64,000 nucleotides of DNA from contig CAILLO010000028.1 in NCBI GenBank assembly GCA_903835065.1, positions 1 to 64,000 on the forward strand, written 5' to 3'. The notes below the pieces were generated by a model. It saw nothing but the letters and a program-made list of their open reading frames with translations, was not told the origin of the DNA and ran no database searches. How positions within the stretch are numbered: the stretch's first letter is position 1; each line of letters begins with the position of its first letter. Origin of the DNA: an uncultured Eubacteriales bacterium. GTDB lineage: Bacteria; Bacillota; Clostridia; Saccharofermentanales; UBA5734. Shown here piece after piece: positions 7,474-16,505 of this stretch. Made by a program: the position numbers and the translations under genes.

Positions 7474-7977
7474 ATGATGCAATCCTTCAGGAAAGTCCCC
7501 GCCGCCCTCTTGGTCCTCGCTCTGTCCGCCGCCCTGCTGGCCGCCTGCACAGCGTCCGCGGCCCAGAATCCGACACCCGTCCTCGACGACCGCCTGTTCG
7601 GGCAGTGGTCGAGCCAGGCCGATCCGTCCGCGATCTCCCTCGATTCCGCCGGTCAGCCCATCGGGACCGTTCCGATCGGCATCTGGTTCCTCTTCCACGA
7701 GAACGGAATGTACGAGCGCGTCGCGAACTTCATGACCTTCGCGATCGGCGGCGTTTCCGTCGAGGAGGGGCGCTACGCGGTGAAGGGCGACCAGCTCGTC
7801 CTTACGGCTCGACTGGACAGCTTCTTCCCGTTCGAAGGCAGCCCGCAGCAGAAGCACTACCGCACGTCGGAAGCCGACTCGTCGCTTTCCTTCCGCTTCG
7901 GCACCGAAGACGGCGCCGTGGTTCTCTACCTCGCAGAGACGAATTCGGCCGAAGTCCTCTTCCATTTCGTGAAATAG
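7474..7977 (+). CDS. predicted lipoprotein of unknown function
   Basis: 167 residues with a lipoprotein signal peptide: MMQSFRK, a hydrophobic core, then lipobox LLAAC with the acylated Cys at residue 25. The mature part (FGQWSSQADPSAIS ... VEEGRYAVKGDQLVLTARL ... FRFGTEDGAVVLYLAETN) looks like a small beta-rich domain similar in style to lipocalin-like or DUF5640-type proteins that report an FGQW start, but I cannot assign it. AGGAGG precedes the first of two ATGs by 7 nt. It is monocistronic, bounded by a strong terminator. Confidence 0.8.
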   Translation: MMQSFRKVPAALLVLALSAALLAACTASAAQNPTPVLDDRLFGQWSSQADPSAISLDSAGQPIGTVPIGIWFLFHENGMYERVANFMTFAIGGVSVEEGRYAVKGDQLVLTARLDSFFPFEGSPQQKHYRTSEADSSLSFRFGTEDGAVVLYLAETNSAEVLFHFVK

Positions 7978-7996
7978 ACTCGGCCGTCCGGTCCGA

Positions 7997-8038
7997 GAAA
8001 AAACGGGGCCCCCCGCCCGTGCGGGAGGCCCCGTTTTC
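7997..8038. terminator. bidirectional rho-independent terminator
   Basis: A GC-rich stem (ACGGGGCC ... GGCCCCGT with inner CCCGC/GCGGG) flanked by AAAAAA on the left and TTTT on the right. It can stop both the plus-strand lipoprotein gene and the minus-strand operon ending at 8059. Confidence 0.9.
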
Positions 8039-8058
8039 CTGTCGCTGTGTCCTTCGGA

Positions 8059-8520
8059 CTATTTCAGTTCCTTCTTGTGACGCTGGATCGTGACCAGGAT
8101 CTCCGTGAGCTGTTCCTCGAGCTCGGACAGCTTGCTCTTCGCGTAGTCCATCGCGCCCGCGCGGATCTGCCGCGCCGACCCGTTGGCGGTCTCGATCGTC
8201 TCGCCGGCCTGCTTGCGGGCCCGCTCCGTGATCTCGTGCTCGTCGATCATGCTCGCCGTCTTGGCTTCCGCATCCCGGCGGATCGCCTCCGCTTCCTTGC
8301 GGGCCTCGGCGATCAGCTGGCGGTTCTGGTTGAGCATCCAGGCGGCCTGCTTGATCTCGGCCGGCAGATTCTCGCGGACCGCGCCGATCAGGACCATCAT
8401 CTCCTCGCGGTCGACCATGCAGCTCCCCGTCAGCGGGATTCCACGCGCGGCGGCGACGCAGTCCTCCAGGCGGTCGATGAGGTCGTTGACGTCCTCGCTG
8501 CGTTCCCTTCTGGGTTCCAT
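8059..8520 (-). CDS. coiled-coil protein encoded next to coaD
   Basis: 153 residues, strongly helical and charged. The segment from about residue 45 to the end (ARKEAEAIRRDAEAK ... ITERARKQAGETIETAN ... KSKLSELEEQLTEILVTIQR) reads as a long coiled coil, like ATPase stator or DivIVA-like proteins. Proteins of this type are found after coaD in many Clostridia, often labelled ATPase, with no demonstrated role. The first 45 residues contain EDVNDLIDRLEDCV and a Met-rich DREEMMVLIGAV. It starts 4 nt after the coaD stop, with GGGGAGGG inside coaD. It is the last gene of the operon before the terminator. Confidence 0.75.
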   Translation of the reverse strand: MEPRRERSEDVNDLIDRLEDCVAAARGIPLTGSCMVDREEMMVLIGAVRENLPAEIKQAAWMLNQNRQLIAEARKEAEAIRRDAEAKTASMIDEHEITERARKQAGETIETANGSARQIRAGAMDYAKSKLSELEEQLTEILVTIQRHKKELK

Positions 8521-8524
8521 CGCG

Positions 8525-9049
8525 TCAGCCCTCCCCTTCGGACAACAGCGGCTCGCCCCCCCGGAGATCCTTCCGGAGGAGCCGCTTCGAGACTTCACCC
8601 GCGATTTCCGCGGGGACCATCCCGCGGATGTCGCCGCCGTAGGCCGCGACTTCCCGCACGATCTTCGCGCTCGTGAACGCGAGATCGGAGCGGCAGGGCA
8701 GGAGGATGGATTCGAAATCGGGCAGCAGGATGCGGTTCGCGGCCGCGATTTCGGCTTCGTATCGGAAGTCGGATTCACTGCGGAGACCCCGCACGACGGC
8801 CGTGGCGTCCTTCTTCCGGTAGTATTCCGCCATCAGGCCCTCGAAGCCCTCGACGCGGAGGTTCGGGATTCCCTTCAGGACGCGGGAGGCCATGTCGACC
8901 CGCTCCTGCAACGTGAAGGCGGGTTCCTTGTCGCGGTTGTGGAGCACGGCGACGATGAGCTCGTCGCAGAGACGCGCGGCCCGTCGAGCGATGTCGAAGT
9001 GCCCGTTCGTGAATGGGTCGAAGGAGCCAGGGTAGATGTAGCGCTTCAA
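8525..9049 (-). CDS. coaD: phosphopantetheine adenylyltransferase
   Basis: 174 residues. CoaD makes dephospho-CoA from 4'-phosphopantetheine and ATP in coenzyme A synthesis. The nucleotidyltransferase motif YPGSFDPFTNGHFDI (TxGH type) is at the N terminus, VVRGLRSESDFRYE in the middle, and FTSAKIVREVAAYGGDIRGMVP corresponds to the ISSxxVRE region, with Thr-Ser-Ala in place of the usual Ser-Ser. It follows rsmD, the usual pairing in Gram-positive bacteria. A C-terminal tail of about 15 residues exceeds the E. coli length. Confidence 0.97.
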   Translation of the reverse strand: MKRYIYPGSFDPFTNGHFDIARRAARLCDELIVAVLHNRDKEPAFTLQERVDMASRVLKGIPNLRVEGFEGLMAEYYRKKDATAVVRGLRSESDFRYEAEIAAANRILLPDFESILLPCRSDLAFTSAKIVREVAAYGGDIRGMVPAEIAGEVSKRLLRKDLRGGEPLLSEGEG

Positions 9050-9086
9050 GCCGTCCCTCCCGTCGGGCGGTCGGGACCACCGAGGA

Positions 9087-9686
9087 TCAATCGGTCCCGA
9101 GGCCGCTGCCCTGCGGATTTCCGCCGGGCAGCCCCGAATAGAATGTTAGCATCGTGTTCCCGTACTTACAACTTCGAACGCGTTGCAGATTGATTACATG
9201 CGCCTCTGCGGCGCTTTTCGCGTCGTGTTCGAGGACGACGAGCGCGTCCCTCGAAAGGAGTCCGGCCCGTTCCAAGCCAACTGCGGCATCCCGGAACGTG
9301 TCGATCGCGAGCGCATAGGGAGGGTCCAGGAACACGAGGTCGAAGGTCCTCCCCTCCCGTGCCAGAAGGTCCAGGGCGCCGCGCACCGTAGTCGGCAGCA
9401 CCGTCGCCCGGTCTGCGAGCCGGGTCCTGTCGAGGTTCTGCCGGATCCGCGCCACGGCGGCGCGGTCGGAGTCCACGAGCGTGGCGTGATCGGCACCGCG
9501 GCTCAGTGCCTCGATCGCGAGCTGCCCGGTCCCGGCGAACAGGTCGAGCACGCGTGCGTTCGGGAGGCGCGGGGCAAGAATGCTGAACAGCGCTTCCTTG
9601 ACGCGGTCTGACGTCGGGCGGGTGCCCTTCCCGTCCGGCGCCAGCAGGACGATGCCTCCGGAGGACCCCGAAATCACGCGCGGCAT
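9087..9686 (-). CDS. rsmD: 16S rRNA (guanine966-N2)-methyltransferase RsmD
   Basis: 199 residues. It starts MPRVISGSSGGIVLLAPDGK, then has TRPTSDRVKEALFSIL, the SAM-binding VLDLFAGTGQLAIEALSRGA, and the catalytic DPPY in LVFLDPPYAL. RsmD methylates 16S rRNA in the assembled small subunit. GGGGAGGG lies 6 nt before the ATG. An 8-bp inverted repeat (TCGGGACC/GGTCCCGA, 9071-9100) straddles its stop codon but has no T-run. It lies between recG and coaD, a common order. Confidence 0.96.
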   Translation of the reverse strand: MPRVISGSSGGIVLLAPDGKGTRPTSDRVKEALFSILAPRLPNARVLDLFAGTGQLAIEALSRGADHATLVDSDRAAVARIRQNLDRTRLADRATVLPTTVRGALDLLAREGRTFDLVFLDPPYALAIDTFRDAAVGLERAGLLSRDALVVLEHDAKSAAEAHVINLQRVRSCKYGNTMLTFYSGLPGGNPQGSGLGTD

Positions 9687-9699
9687 GCCGGTCCCTCCC

Positions 9700-11796
9700 C
9701 TAGATCCCGACGTTCGGGAACAGGGTCCCGAACCGGGAGCGGATGCCGGGTGCGATGCATCGGTTGTCCGTCGACTCGAGCAGGGGGTCCGCGGCCAGCA
9801 GTCGGTCAAGAGATTCCTGGACCTCCTTGAGCACCGCGAGATCCCGGTAGAGGTCGGCGATCCGGAATTCGGGCAGTCCGTGCTGGCGGACGCCGAAGAA
9901 CTGCCCGGGACCGCGCAGCTGCAGGTCCTTCTCGGCCACGACGAATCCGTCGTGCGTGCGGCACAGGGTCCTCAGCCGCTCCATGGCGTCCGCGGAGACA
10001 TCGTCCGCCATCAGGATGCAGACCGAACGGTGGGGGCCTCGGCCGATGCGGCCGCGCAACTGGTGGAGCTGGGCGAGCCCGAACCGGTCGGCGTTCTCCA
10101 CGACCATCACCGAGGCCTCCGGGTGGTCCACGCCGACCTCGATCACGGTCGTCGCGACGAGGATTCGGGTTTCACCCTTGCGGAAGGCCTCCATGGCCTC
10201 CGACTTCTCCTTCGCCTTCAGGCGACCATGGACGAGCGCGACCGGCAGGTCCGGGAAGATCACCTTCGACAGGCGCTCGTAGGTCGTCTTCGCGGATTCG
10301 AGGTCCTGCTCCTCGCTCTCCTCGACCATCGGGCACACGACGTAGACCTGGCGGCCCTGCGCGACCTCCCGGCGGAGGAAGTCGTGGATGCGCGGCCTGT
10401 CCGTCTCGCCTGCCGTATACGTCTCGATCGGCAGCCGCCCGGCCGGCATCCCGTCGACGATCGATATGTCGAGGTCGCCGTACAGGATCAGGGCGAGCGT
10501 GCGCGGAATCGGCGTCGCGGACATGACCAGGACGTGGGGCGCGGTGCCTTCCGCCGTGGAAAGCGCCACGCGCTGGCGCACGCCGAAGCGGTGCTGCTCG
10601 TCCGTGACGGCGAGGGCGAGAGAATGGAAGGCGAGGTCGGACTCGAGCAGCGCGTGCGTTCCGACCACCATGTGGACCGCTCCGGACGCGATGCCCTCGA
10701 GGATCGAGCGCCGGCGCGCAGCGGGGGTCGCGCTGGTCAGCAACTCGATGCGCAGCCCCTCCTGGCCGAGCAGCCTCTCCAACGTCGCTCGGTGCTGCTC
10801 GGCAAGGATCGCGGTCGGCGCCATCAGCGCCGACTGGTGCCCGGCTTCGTGCGCCTGCAGCATCGCCAGGGCCGCGAGCACGGTCTTCCCGCATCCGACG
10901 TCCCCCTGGACGAGACGGTTCATCGGCACGTCGCGCGCCAGGTCGCGCGCGATCTCCGCGGAGACGCGGATCTGCGCTTTGGTCAGGGCGAAGGGAAGGC
11001 GGCCGACGGCTCGGTCGATCGCGACACCTCGCGGCAGCGCGAAGGCGGTCCGAATCCGCGCGTTGCGGGTCTTCAGTATCCGGAGGCCTGCCTGCATCAG
11101 GAAGAGCTCCTCGAACACCAGACGCCGGCGGGCGATTCCGACGTCCTCCCGGGAATCCGGCTCGTGGATTCTGTGGTAGGCGTAAACGGCGGCGGCCAGG
11201 CGGTGCTCCATCCGGACCGGCACCGGCAGGGGTTCCGGCAGGTGTCCGTCGCAACGCGCGAGCGCCTCGTGCACGGCGGAGCGGATCACTCCCTGCGACA
11301 ACCCGCGCGTCAGCGGGTAGACCGACTTGAGCCCGACGCCGCCCTCTTCCGGCGCCTCCTCGAACGAGGGATTCGAGACCTCGAAAGCAAGGTCGCGGCG
11401 CTTGACGCGGCCGCGGAACAGATAGCGCCCGCCCTTCGAGAGCTTCGCCTGCTGGTAGGGCTGGTTGAACCACACGGCGGCGATCGCGCCGGTTCCATCG
11501 CGCAGGACGGTCCGCACGAGGCTCATGCGCCCCTTGCGACGCAGCGTCGGGTCGCGGGAGACCTCGGCCACGAAGGCGGCGTCCTCGCCGTCCTGAAGGG
11601 AGGCGATCTCCTTCGGAGCGCTCCAATCCTCGTACCCCCTCGGGAATAGACAAAGAAGCGCGCCGAGGGAATCGACGTCGAGCCGGGAGAAGGCCTCCGA
11701 CCGGCGTCCCGCGACGCCACGGAGAGACGTGATCGGCAGGTCGAGCGGGCCCGCCGTTCCAGGACCGGAAGGCGCCATGGGAGCACTGGGCGTCAC
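9700..11796 (-). CDS. recG: ATP-dependent DNA helicase RecG
   Basis: 698 residues, the normal length for RecG, which remodels stalled replication forks and Holliday junctions. It has an N-terminal wedge/OB region (to about residue 260), then helicase motifs: I GDVGCGKTVLAA, II as DEQH in AVTDEQHRFGV, III MSATPIPRTLAL, and C-terminal motifs TTVIEVGVDHPEASVMV and QLRGRIGRG. It ends with the RecG C-terminal DLQLRGPGQFFGVRQHG. I chose the GTG at 11794-11796: it overlaps the TGA of nth (GTGA) and has GAGG 7 nt upstream. Confidence 0.97.
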   Translation of the reverse strand: MTPSAPMAPSGPGTAGPLDLPITSLRGVAGRRSEAFSRLDVDSLGALLCLFPRGYEDWSAPKEIASLQDGEDAAFVAEVSRDPTLRRKGRMSLVRTVLRDGTGAIAAVWFNQPYQQAKLSKGGRYLFRGRVKRRDLAFEVSNPSFEEAPEEGGVGLKSVYPLTRGLSQGVIRSAVHEALARCDGHLPEPLPVPVRMEHRLAAAVYAYHRIHEPDSREDVGIARRRLVFEELFLMQAGLRILKTRNARIRTAFALPRGVAIDRAVGRLPFALTKAQIRVSAEIARDLARDVPMNRLVQGDVGCGKTVLAALAMLQAHEAGHQSALMAPTAILAEQHRATLERLLGQEGLRIELLTSATPAARRRSILEGIASGAVHMVVGTHALLESDLAFHSLALAVTDEQHRFGVRQRVALSTAEGTAPHVLVMSATPIPRTLALILYGDLDISIVDGMPAGRLPIETYTAGETDRPRIHDFLRREVAQGRQVYVVCPMVEESEEQDLESAKTTYERLSKVIFPDLPVALVHGRLKAKEKSEAMEAFRKGETRILVATTVIEVGVDHPEASVMVVENADRFGLAQLHQLRGRIGRGPHRSVCILMADDVSADAMERLRTLCRTHDGFVVAEKDLQLRGPGQFFGVRQHGLPEFRIADLYRDLAVLKEVQESLDRLLAADPLLESTDNRCIAPGIRSRFGTLFPNVGI

Positions 11797-12455
11797 GGGG
11801 TCGCCTCGACCGGACCCAGGACGCTCCGCCCGTGGTCGCACAGCAACCTCAGTGGACAGACCGGACAGCGGGGGCGGCGGGCGATGCAGTACTTCCTGCC
11901 GTGGGCGACCAGCAGGTGCCCGAAATCGGTCCACCGGTCCTCCGGGACGATCCGGCGCAGGTCCTGCTCGATCCGTTCGGGGTCCTTCCCGTCCGACAGC
12001 CCGATCAGCCGCGACAGGCGCATCGCGTGGGTGTCGACGACGATGCCGGGCGTACCGAAGCAGTCCCCGAGGACCAGGTTCGCGATCTTGCGCCCGACGC
12101 CGGGCAGCGAGAGCAGGTCCTCCATCGTCCTCGGCACTTCCCCGCCGAAGTCGGCGAGGATCCGGAGGGCGCTCGCCTGGATCGAGCGGGCCTTCACGTG
12201 GTAGAAGCCGCAGGGGCGCACGGCCTGTTCGAGCGCCTCGATCGGGGCTTCGGCGAACGCGCGCGGATCCGGATAGTCGGCGAACAGGGTCTGGCCGACG
12301 AGGTTGACCCGCTCGTCCGTGCACTGGGCGGCGAGGATGGCAGAAACAAGGAGCCGAAATGGCTCCTTGTTCTCCAGCGTGCAATCCGCCTCGGGGTATT
12401 CCCGGTCGAGGGCCTCGAGGACCTTCCGGGCTTCCTTCGCCGACTTGCGCTCCAA
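11793..12455 (-). CDS. nth: endonuclease III
   Basis: 220 residues. It is a base-excision-repair glycosylase/AP lyase acting on oxidised pyrimidines. The helix-hairpin-helix LPGVGRKIANLVL contains the catalytic Lys, the Asp is in GIVVDTHAMRLS, and four cysteines spaced C-x6-C-x2-C-x5-C (CIARRPRCPVCPLRLLC) bind a [4Fe-4S] cluster. The start is TTG, with GGAGG 7 nt upstream. It is translationally coupled to recG. Confidence 0.97.
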   Translation of the reverse strand: MERKSAKEARKVLEALDREYPEADCTLENKEPFRLLVSAILAAQCTDERVNLVGQTLFADYPDPRAFAEAPIEALEQAVRPCGFYHVKARSIQASALRILADFGGEVPRTMEDLLSLPGVGRKIANLVLGDCFGTPGIVVDTHAMRLSRLIGLSDGKDPERIEQDLRRIVPEDRWTDFGHLLVAHGRKYCIARRPRCPVCPLRLLCDHGRSVLGPVEATP

Positions 12456-12477
12456 TTCCGCGCCTCCGGGCGACCCG

Positions 12478-13638
12478 CTAGTTCTTCTTCTCCTGCAGGG
12501 TCACGGTGATATCATGATAGACTCCCGTGGAGGTCCTGTAAACCTTGAGGACGATGGTGTCTCCGGGCTTCAGCAGCGCGAGCTCGTCCTTCAGGTCGAC
12601 CTGCGACTTGACGGCCTTGCCGTCCATCGTCGTGATGATGTCGTCCTTGCTCAATCCTGCGGTGAACGAGGGGCCGTCGGTCATGACGGAGTAGACGTAG
12701 ATGCCGTCCGGCCAGTTCTTGTCGGCGCGGGCGATTGTGAACTGCGCGTCGGAGAGGACCGTGATGCCGAGCCACGGGCGGCCGGTCACGTAGGTGTGCT
12801 CCTTCAGGTCGGTGGCGATGGACATCGCGAGGTTCGAGGGGATCGCGAAATTCACGCCCTCGTAGGTCGTCTTGTTGAGACCGGAGCTGTTGATGCCGAT
12901 GACCTGGCCGGCGCCGTTGACCAGCGCGCCGCCCGAGTTGCCGGGGTTGACCGCGGCGTCGGTCTGGATCAGCTTCATCGAGGTGCCGTCCTCGAAGACG
13001 ATCTCGCGGTTCAAGCCGCTGATGATGCCGGAGGTGACGGAGTCCATGAACTGGAGCCCGCCCGGGTTGCCGACCGCGACGGCCAGCTCCCCGACGACGA
13101 GGTTGTCGGAGTTGCCGAATTCAGCCGGGGTGAGGCCCGTGGCGTCGATCTTCAGCAGGGCGAGGTCGGTGCGGTCGTCGCGGCCTACGACGGTCGCCGG
13201 GTAGGGGTCGGTCTTGCCGTTCAGATAGACGTCGATCGTGGCGCCGGTGATGTAGGTCCCGTTGGTGTCGAAGACCGCCGAGATCACGTGGTTGTTGGTG
13301 AGGATGTAGCCGTCCGCCCAGACCACGACACCCGAGCCTTCGTCCGACGTGGCGAAGGGGCCGGTGGTACCGTCGCTGACCATGATGCCGACGATCGAGG
13401 GCATGAGCTTGGCCGCGATCGGGACGACCGCATTGGTGGCAGGTTCGATCTTCGTGATCACGTCCTGGACGGGCTGGGTGGGAGCGGGCGTTGCGGAGAG
13501 ACCGGACGCCCCGTTCCCGTTCGGGAGCGAGGTACCGTAGACGAGCATCAGCGTCCCTGCGGTGAGGCCGGAGCCGAGCACGGCGCTGGCCAGGCAGGCC
13601 GCGATGTATCCGATGATCCTGCGTTTCGATGTGGTCAT
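12478..13638 (-). CDS. htrA: membrane-anchored HtrA-type serine protease with PDZ domain
   Basis: 386 residues. An N-terminal signal anchor (residues about 7-35) is followed by a low-complexity linker and a trypsin-like domain with His (TNNHVIS), Asp (RTDLALLKID) and Ser (NPGNSGGALVN). A C-terminal PDZ domain (about residues 290-386) contains GLSKDDIITTMDGKAV. HtrA proteases degrade or refold damaged envelope proteins. The ATG has GGAGG 8 nt upstream. It lies directly downstream of an OmpR-type two-component pair and has its own promoter region with direct repeats, suggesting control by that pair. Confidence 0.93.
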   Translation of the reverse strand: MTTSKRRIIGYIAACLASAVLGSGLTAGTLMLVYGTSLPNGNGASGLSATPAPTQPVQDVITKIEPATNAVVPIAAKLMPSIVGIMVSDGTTGPFATSDEGSGVVVWADGYILTNNHVISAVFDTNGTYITGATIDVYLNGKTDPYPATVVGRDDRTDLALLKIDATGLTPAEFGNSDNLVVGELAVAVGNPGGLQFMDSVTSGIISGLNREIVFEDGTSMKLIQTDAAVNPGNSGGALVNGAGQVIGINSSGLNKTTYEGVNFAIPSNLAMSIATDLKEHTYVTGRPWLGITVLSDAQFTIARADKNWPDGIYVYSVMTDGPSFTAGLSKDDIITTMDGKAVKSQVDLKDELALLKPGDTIVLKVYRTSTGVYHDITVTLQEKKN

Positions 13639-13677
13639 GGGTTCTACCTCCGTATATTGGGCTATGGTCCTGTGCAT

Positions 13678-13709
13678 ATTATATGCAGACCATGTGAAGA
13701 GACTATGAA
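13678..13709 (-). promoter_or_regulatory. htrA promoter with 11-bp-spaced TTCAnA direct repeats
   Basis: Minus strand: a perfect -10 TATAAT (13678-13683). Instead of a -35 there are TTCACA (13693-13698) and TTCATA (13704-13709), exactly 11 bp apart. Direct repeats of this length and content resemble PhoP-type (OmpR-family) activator boxes (TTnACA-N5). Confidence 0.55.
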
Positions 13710-13733
13710 CAAGCTGCGCTCAATCTTGAAGGA

Positions 13734-15275
13734 TTATGGTAGACGGAGATGGAACCGGAAGCGGGCGCCGCCCTGCGGGCTCTCGTCCACCTCGATTCCC
13801 TGCCCGTGCGCGGCGAGTAGGGTGCGGCAGATGTGGAGTCCGAGCCCCGTGCCGGAGGAGCCGCGCGAAGGGTCGCCCTTGTAGAAGCGGTCGAAGACGT
13901 AGGGGCGCTCGTCCTCGGGAATGCCGGGTCCGTCGTCCTCGACGACGATCTCGGCGAGGCGGGTCCGAACGCTCCGACGCGTCCGTACGGCCAGGGTGCC
14001 GCCGGAGGGCGTGAACTTCACCGCGTTCGACAGGAGGTTGTACAACACGCGGTCGATGGCGGCGACGTCCCCCTGGACTTCCAGGATCCCGTCATCCTCC
14101 TGGTCGTACAGGTCGGTCTCGATGTTCAGGCGCTTCTCCTGGACCTGCGGCTGCAGGCCGACGATGGCGAGCCGGATCCGTTCGTTGACGTCGAATTCGA
14201 CCTCGTTCAGAGGCTGCCGGCCGGTCTGCACGGCCGCGGAGTCCGCCATGGCCGAGACCAGCGACTCCATGCGGAGCGTCTCGTTCTTCACGATGCCGAG
14301 GGTGGACCTGCGGCGCTCCTCGGTGACCGTGCCGTCGAGCATCGCCTCGATGAAGCCCTTGATCGACGTGAGCGGCGTGCGCAGGTCGTGCGAGAGGTTG
14401 GCGATGAATTCGCGGCGGTCCTGTTCGGTGCGGTCGAGCTTCTCGACCATGGAGTCCATGGTGTCCGCGAGGTGCGTCAGGTCGTCCGGCGGCAGCAGAC
14501 CGGCCGTTCCGCCGAGCCGGACCTTCCGCTTCCCTTTCCGGCCGCGGCCCCGGCGTCTCGGGAAACGGACGCTGTAGTCGCCGATCGTGACGCGCCAGGC
14601 GAGGTCGGTCATCTCGCGGATGGGCCGCGTGATCGCCCGGGACATGATCCAGCCGAAGAGCAGGGATGCGCCGAAGGCGGTGACGGCCGCGGTGACGAGC
14701 GTCCCGATGGGGAACTGCTGCGAGTAGAAGGGGTCGGTGTAGGCGTGGTGGATCTGGATCTCCCCGAGCATGCCGCCGAACTGGGCGCGGACGGGGACCT
14801 CCACAGTCAGCCACTTCCGGCCCGTGTCCGCGAAGAGACCGTAGAAATCCCCGAAGACCTGGCGGTCCGCGCCGTCATACCCGTTGCTGAAACGGTACGT
14901 GGTGGGGAGCCTGTAGGAACCGTCGTAGAGCTTGTTCATCCTGGCCGCCACGTCGCCGGGCATGTCGGTGGAATACTGGATGACGCCCGACAGGTCGACG
15001 ACCCAGATGATGCTGCCCGTGCTCCGCGCGGTCGAGCGGAGGTACTGGATGAAGAAGGGAGCGGCGACGGACTTGTTGCCCTCGGACAGGAACTCGACGT
15101 AGGTGTCGGACACGTCGTGCGCGGTGTCGCGCAACTCGAGCGCCTGATTGTCGAGGAAGGTGTTCGAGACGAGGCGGTAGTAGACGAGGCCCATCACGAG
15201 GAAGGCCATCGCGATCGCCGTTGCGAGAAGGACGACGGTGCGGGAGGAGAAGGTGCGGATCGTCGGGCGTCGCAT
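13734..15275 (-). CDS. sensor histidine kinase (HAMP, HisKA, HATPase)
   Basis: 513 residues. TM1 is at about residues 12-33, an extracytoplasmic sensing region at 35-185, TM2 at about 190-212, then a HAMP domain. The HisKA motif FIANLSHDLRTPL puts the phospho-His near residue 296. The ATP-binding domain has the N box NLLSNAVKF, G1 VVEDDGPGIPE and G2 SSGTGLGLHICR. A basic insert (RRRGRGRKGKRK) lies between HAMP and HisKA. It resembles PhoR/CssS/ResE-type kinases. Its ATG overlaps the stop of the response-regulator gene (TGATG). Confidence 0.93.
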   Translation of the reverse strand: MRRPTIRTFSSRTVVLLATAIAMAFLVMGLVYYRLVSNTFLDNQALELRDTAHDVSDTYVEFLSEGNKSVAAPFFIQYLRSTARSTGSIIWVVDLSGVIQYSTDMPGDVAARMNKLYDGSYRLPTTYRFSNGYDGADRQVFGDFYGLFADTGRKWLTVEVPVRAQFGGMLGEIQIHHAYTDPFYSQQFPIGTLVTAAVTAFGASLLFGWIMSRAITRPIREMTDLAWRVTIGDYSVRFPRRRGRGRKGKRKVRLGGTAGLLPPDDLTHLADTMDSMVEKLDRTEQDRREFIANLSHDLRTPLTSIKGFIEAMLDGTVTEERRRSTLGIVKNETLRMESLVSAMADSAAVQTGRQPLNEVEFDVNERIRLAIVGLQPQVQEKRLNIETDLYDQEDDGILEVQGDVAAIDRVLYNLLSNAVKFTPSGGTLAVRTRRSVRTRLAEIVVEDDGPGIPEDERPYVFDRFYKGDPSRGSSGTGLGLHICRTLLAAHGQGIEVDESPQGGARFRFHLRLP

Positions 15276-15991
15276 CACGAGGTCTCGAACTTGTAGCCGA
15301 CTCCCCATACCGTCCGGATGCGCCAGGAAGAGCGGGGTCCTGCGGCCTCGAGCTTCTCGCGGATCCGCTTGACGTGGACGTCGACGGTGCGCGACTCGCC
15401 GAAGAAGTCGTAGCCCCAGACGCTGGCGAGGAGCTGTTCGCGCGTGTAGACGCGATCGGGGTGCGAAGCCAGGTGGTAGAGGAGCTCGAGTTCCTTCGGG
15501 GGCATCTCCACGGGGCGACCGTCGAGCAGGACCTGGTATCGGACCTTGTCGATCCTCAGTCCCGGCAGGTCGATCGGGGGCTCGTCCCCCGGCTGCCGTC
15601 CGTCGTTGGCCTCCCGGGTCGCGACCGTGGCGGCGGAGCGGCGCAGGACGGCCTTGACGCGGGCCATCAGCTCCTTGGGCTCGAAGGGTTTCTGGACGTA
15701 GTCGTCGGATCCCAGTTCCAGGCCGACCACCTTGTCCAGGGTTTCGCCGCGGGCGGTCAGCATGATGATCGGCACGTCGCTCTCCTTGCGGATCTCGCGG
15801 CAGATGTCGAACCCGTCCATGCCGGGCAGCATGAGGTCCAGCAGGACGATGTCGCTCGGGGATTCGCGGAAGGCGCGCAGGGCGGCCGGGCCATCCCCCG
15901 CCGTCGTCACGTCGAAGCCGTCCTTCTCGAAGTAGAGGCGGAGGAGTTCGCAGATGTTGTTGTCGTCGTCGACGATCAGGGCCTTCTTCAA
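15275..15991 (-). CDS. OmpR/PhoB-family response regulator
   Basis: 238 residues. The receiver domain has the acidic pocket VDDDNN near residue 9, the phospho-acceptor in DIVLLDLMLPGMDGF (about residue 52), Thr in IIMLTARGE and Lys in VQKPFEPKEL. The C-terminal winged helix (about 135-238) contains ELELLYHLASHPDRVYTREQ and RTVDVHVKRIREKLE. The start is TTG with AGAGG 8 nt upstream. It is the first gene of the two-component operon, with nrdR just upstream on the same strand. Confidence 0.95.
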   Translation of the reverse strand: MKKALIVDDDNNICELLRLYFEKDGFDVTTAGDGPAALRAFRESPSDIVLLDLMLPGMDGFDICREIRKESDVPIIMLTARGETLDKVVGLELGSDDYVQKPFEPKELMARVKAVLRRSAATVATREANDGRQPGDEPPIDLPGLRIDKVRYQVLLDGRPVEMPPKELELLYHLASHPDRVYTREQLLASVWGYDFFGESRTVDVHVKRIREKLEAAGPRSSWRIRTVWGVGYKFETS

Positions 15992-16016
15992 GGGAGAATC
16001 CTCTTCTCGCCGGCCG

Positions 16017-16475
<459 letters not shown>

Positions 16476-16505
16476 GGGACCACCCCCCAACCCTGCCTGG
16501 CGGCT

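Noticed and set aside
9071..9100. An 8-bp inverted repeat at the rsmD stop as a terminator
   Set aside because: It overlaps the coding end, has a 14-nt loop and no T-run, and coaD follows in the same operon.
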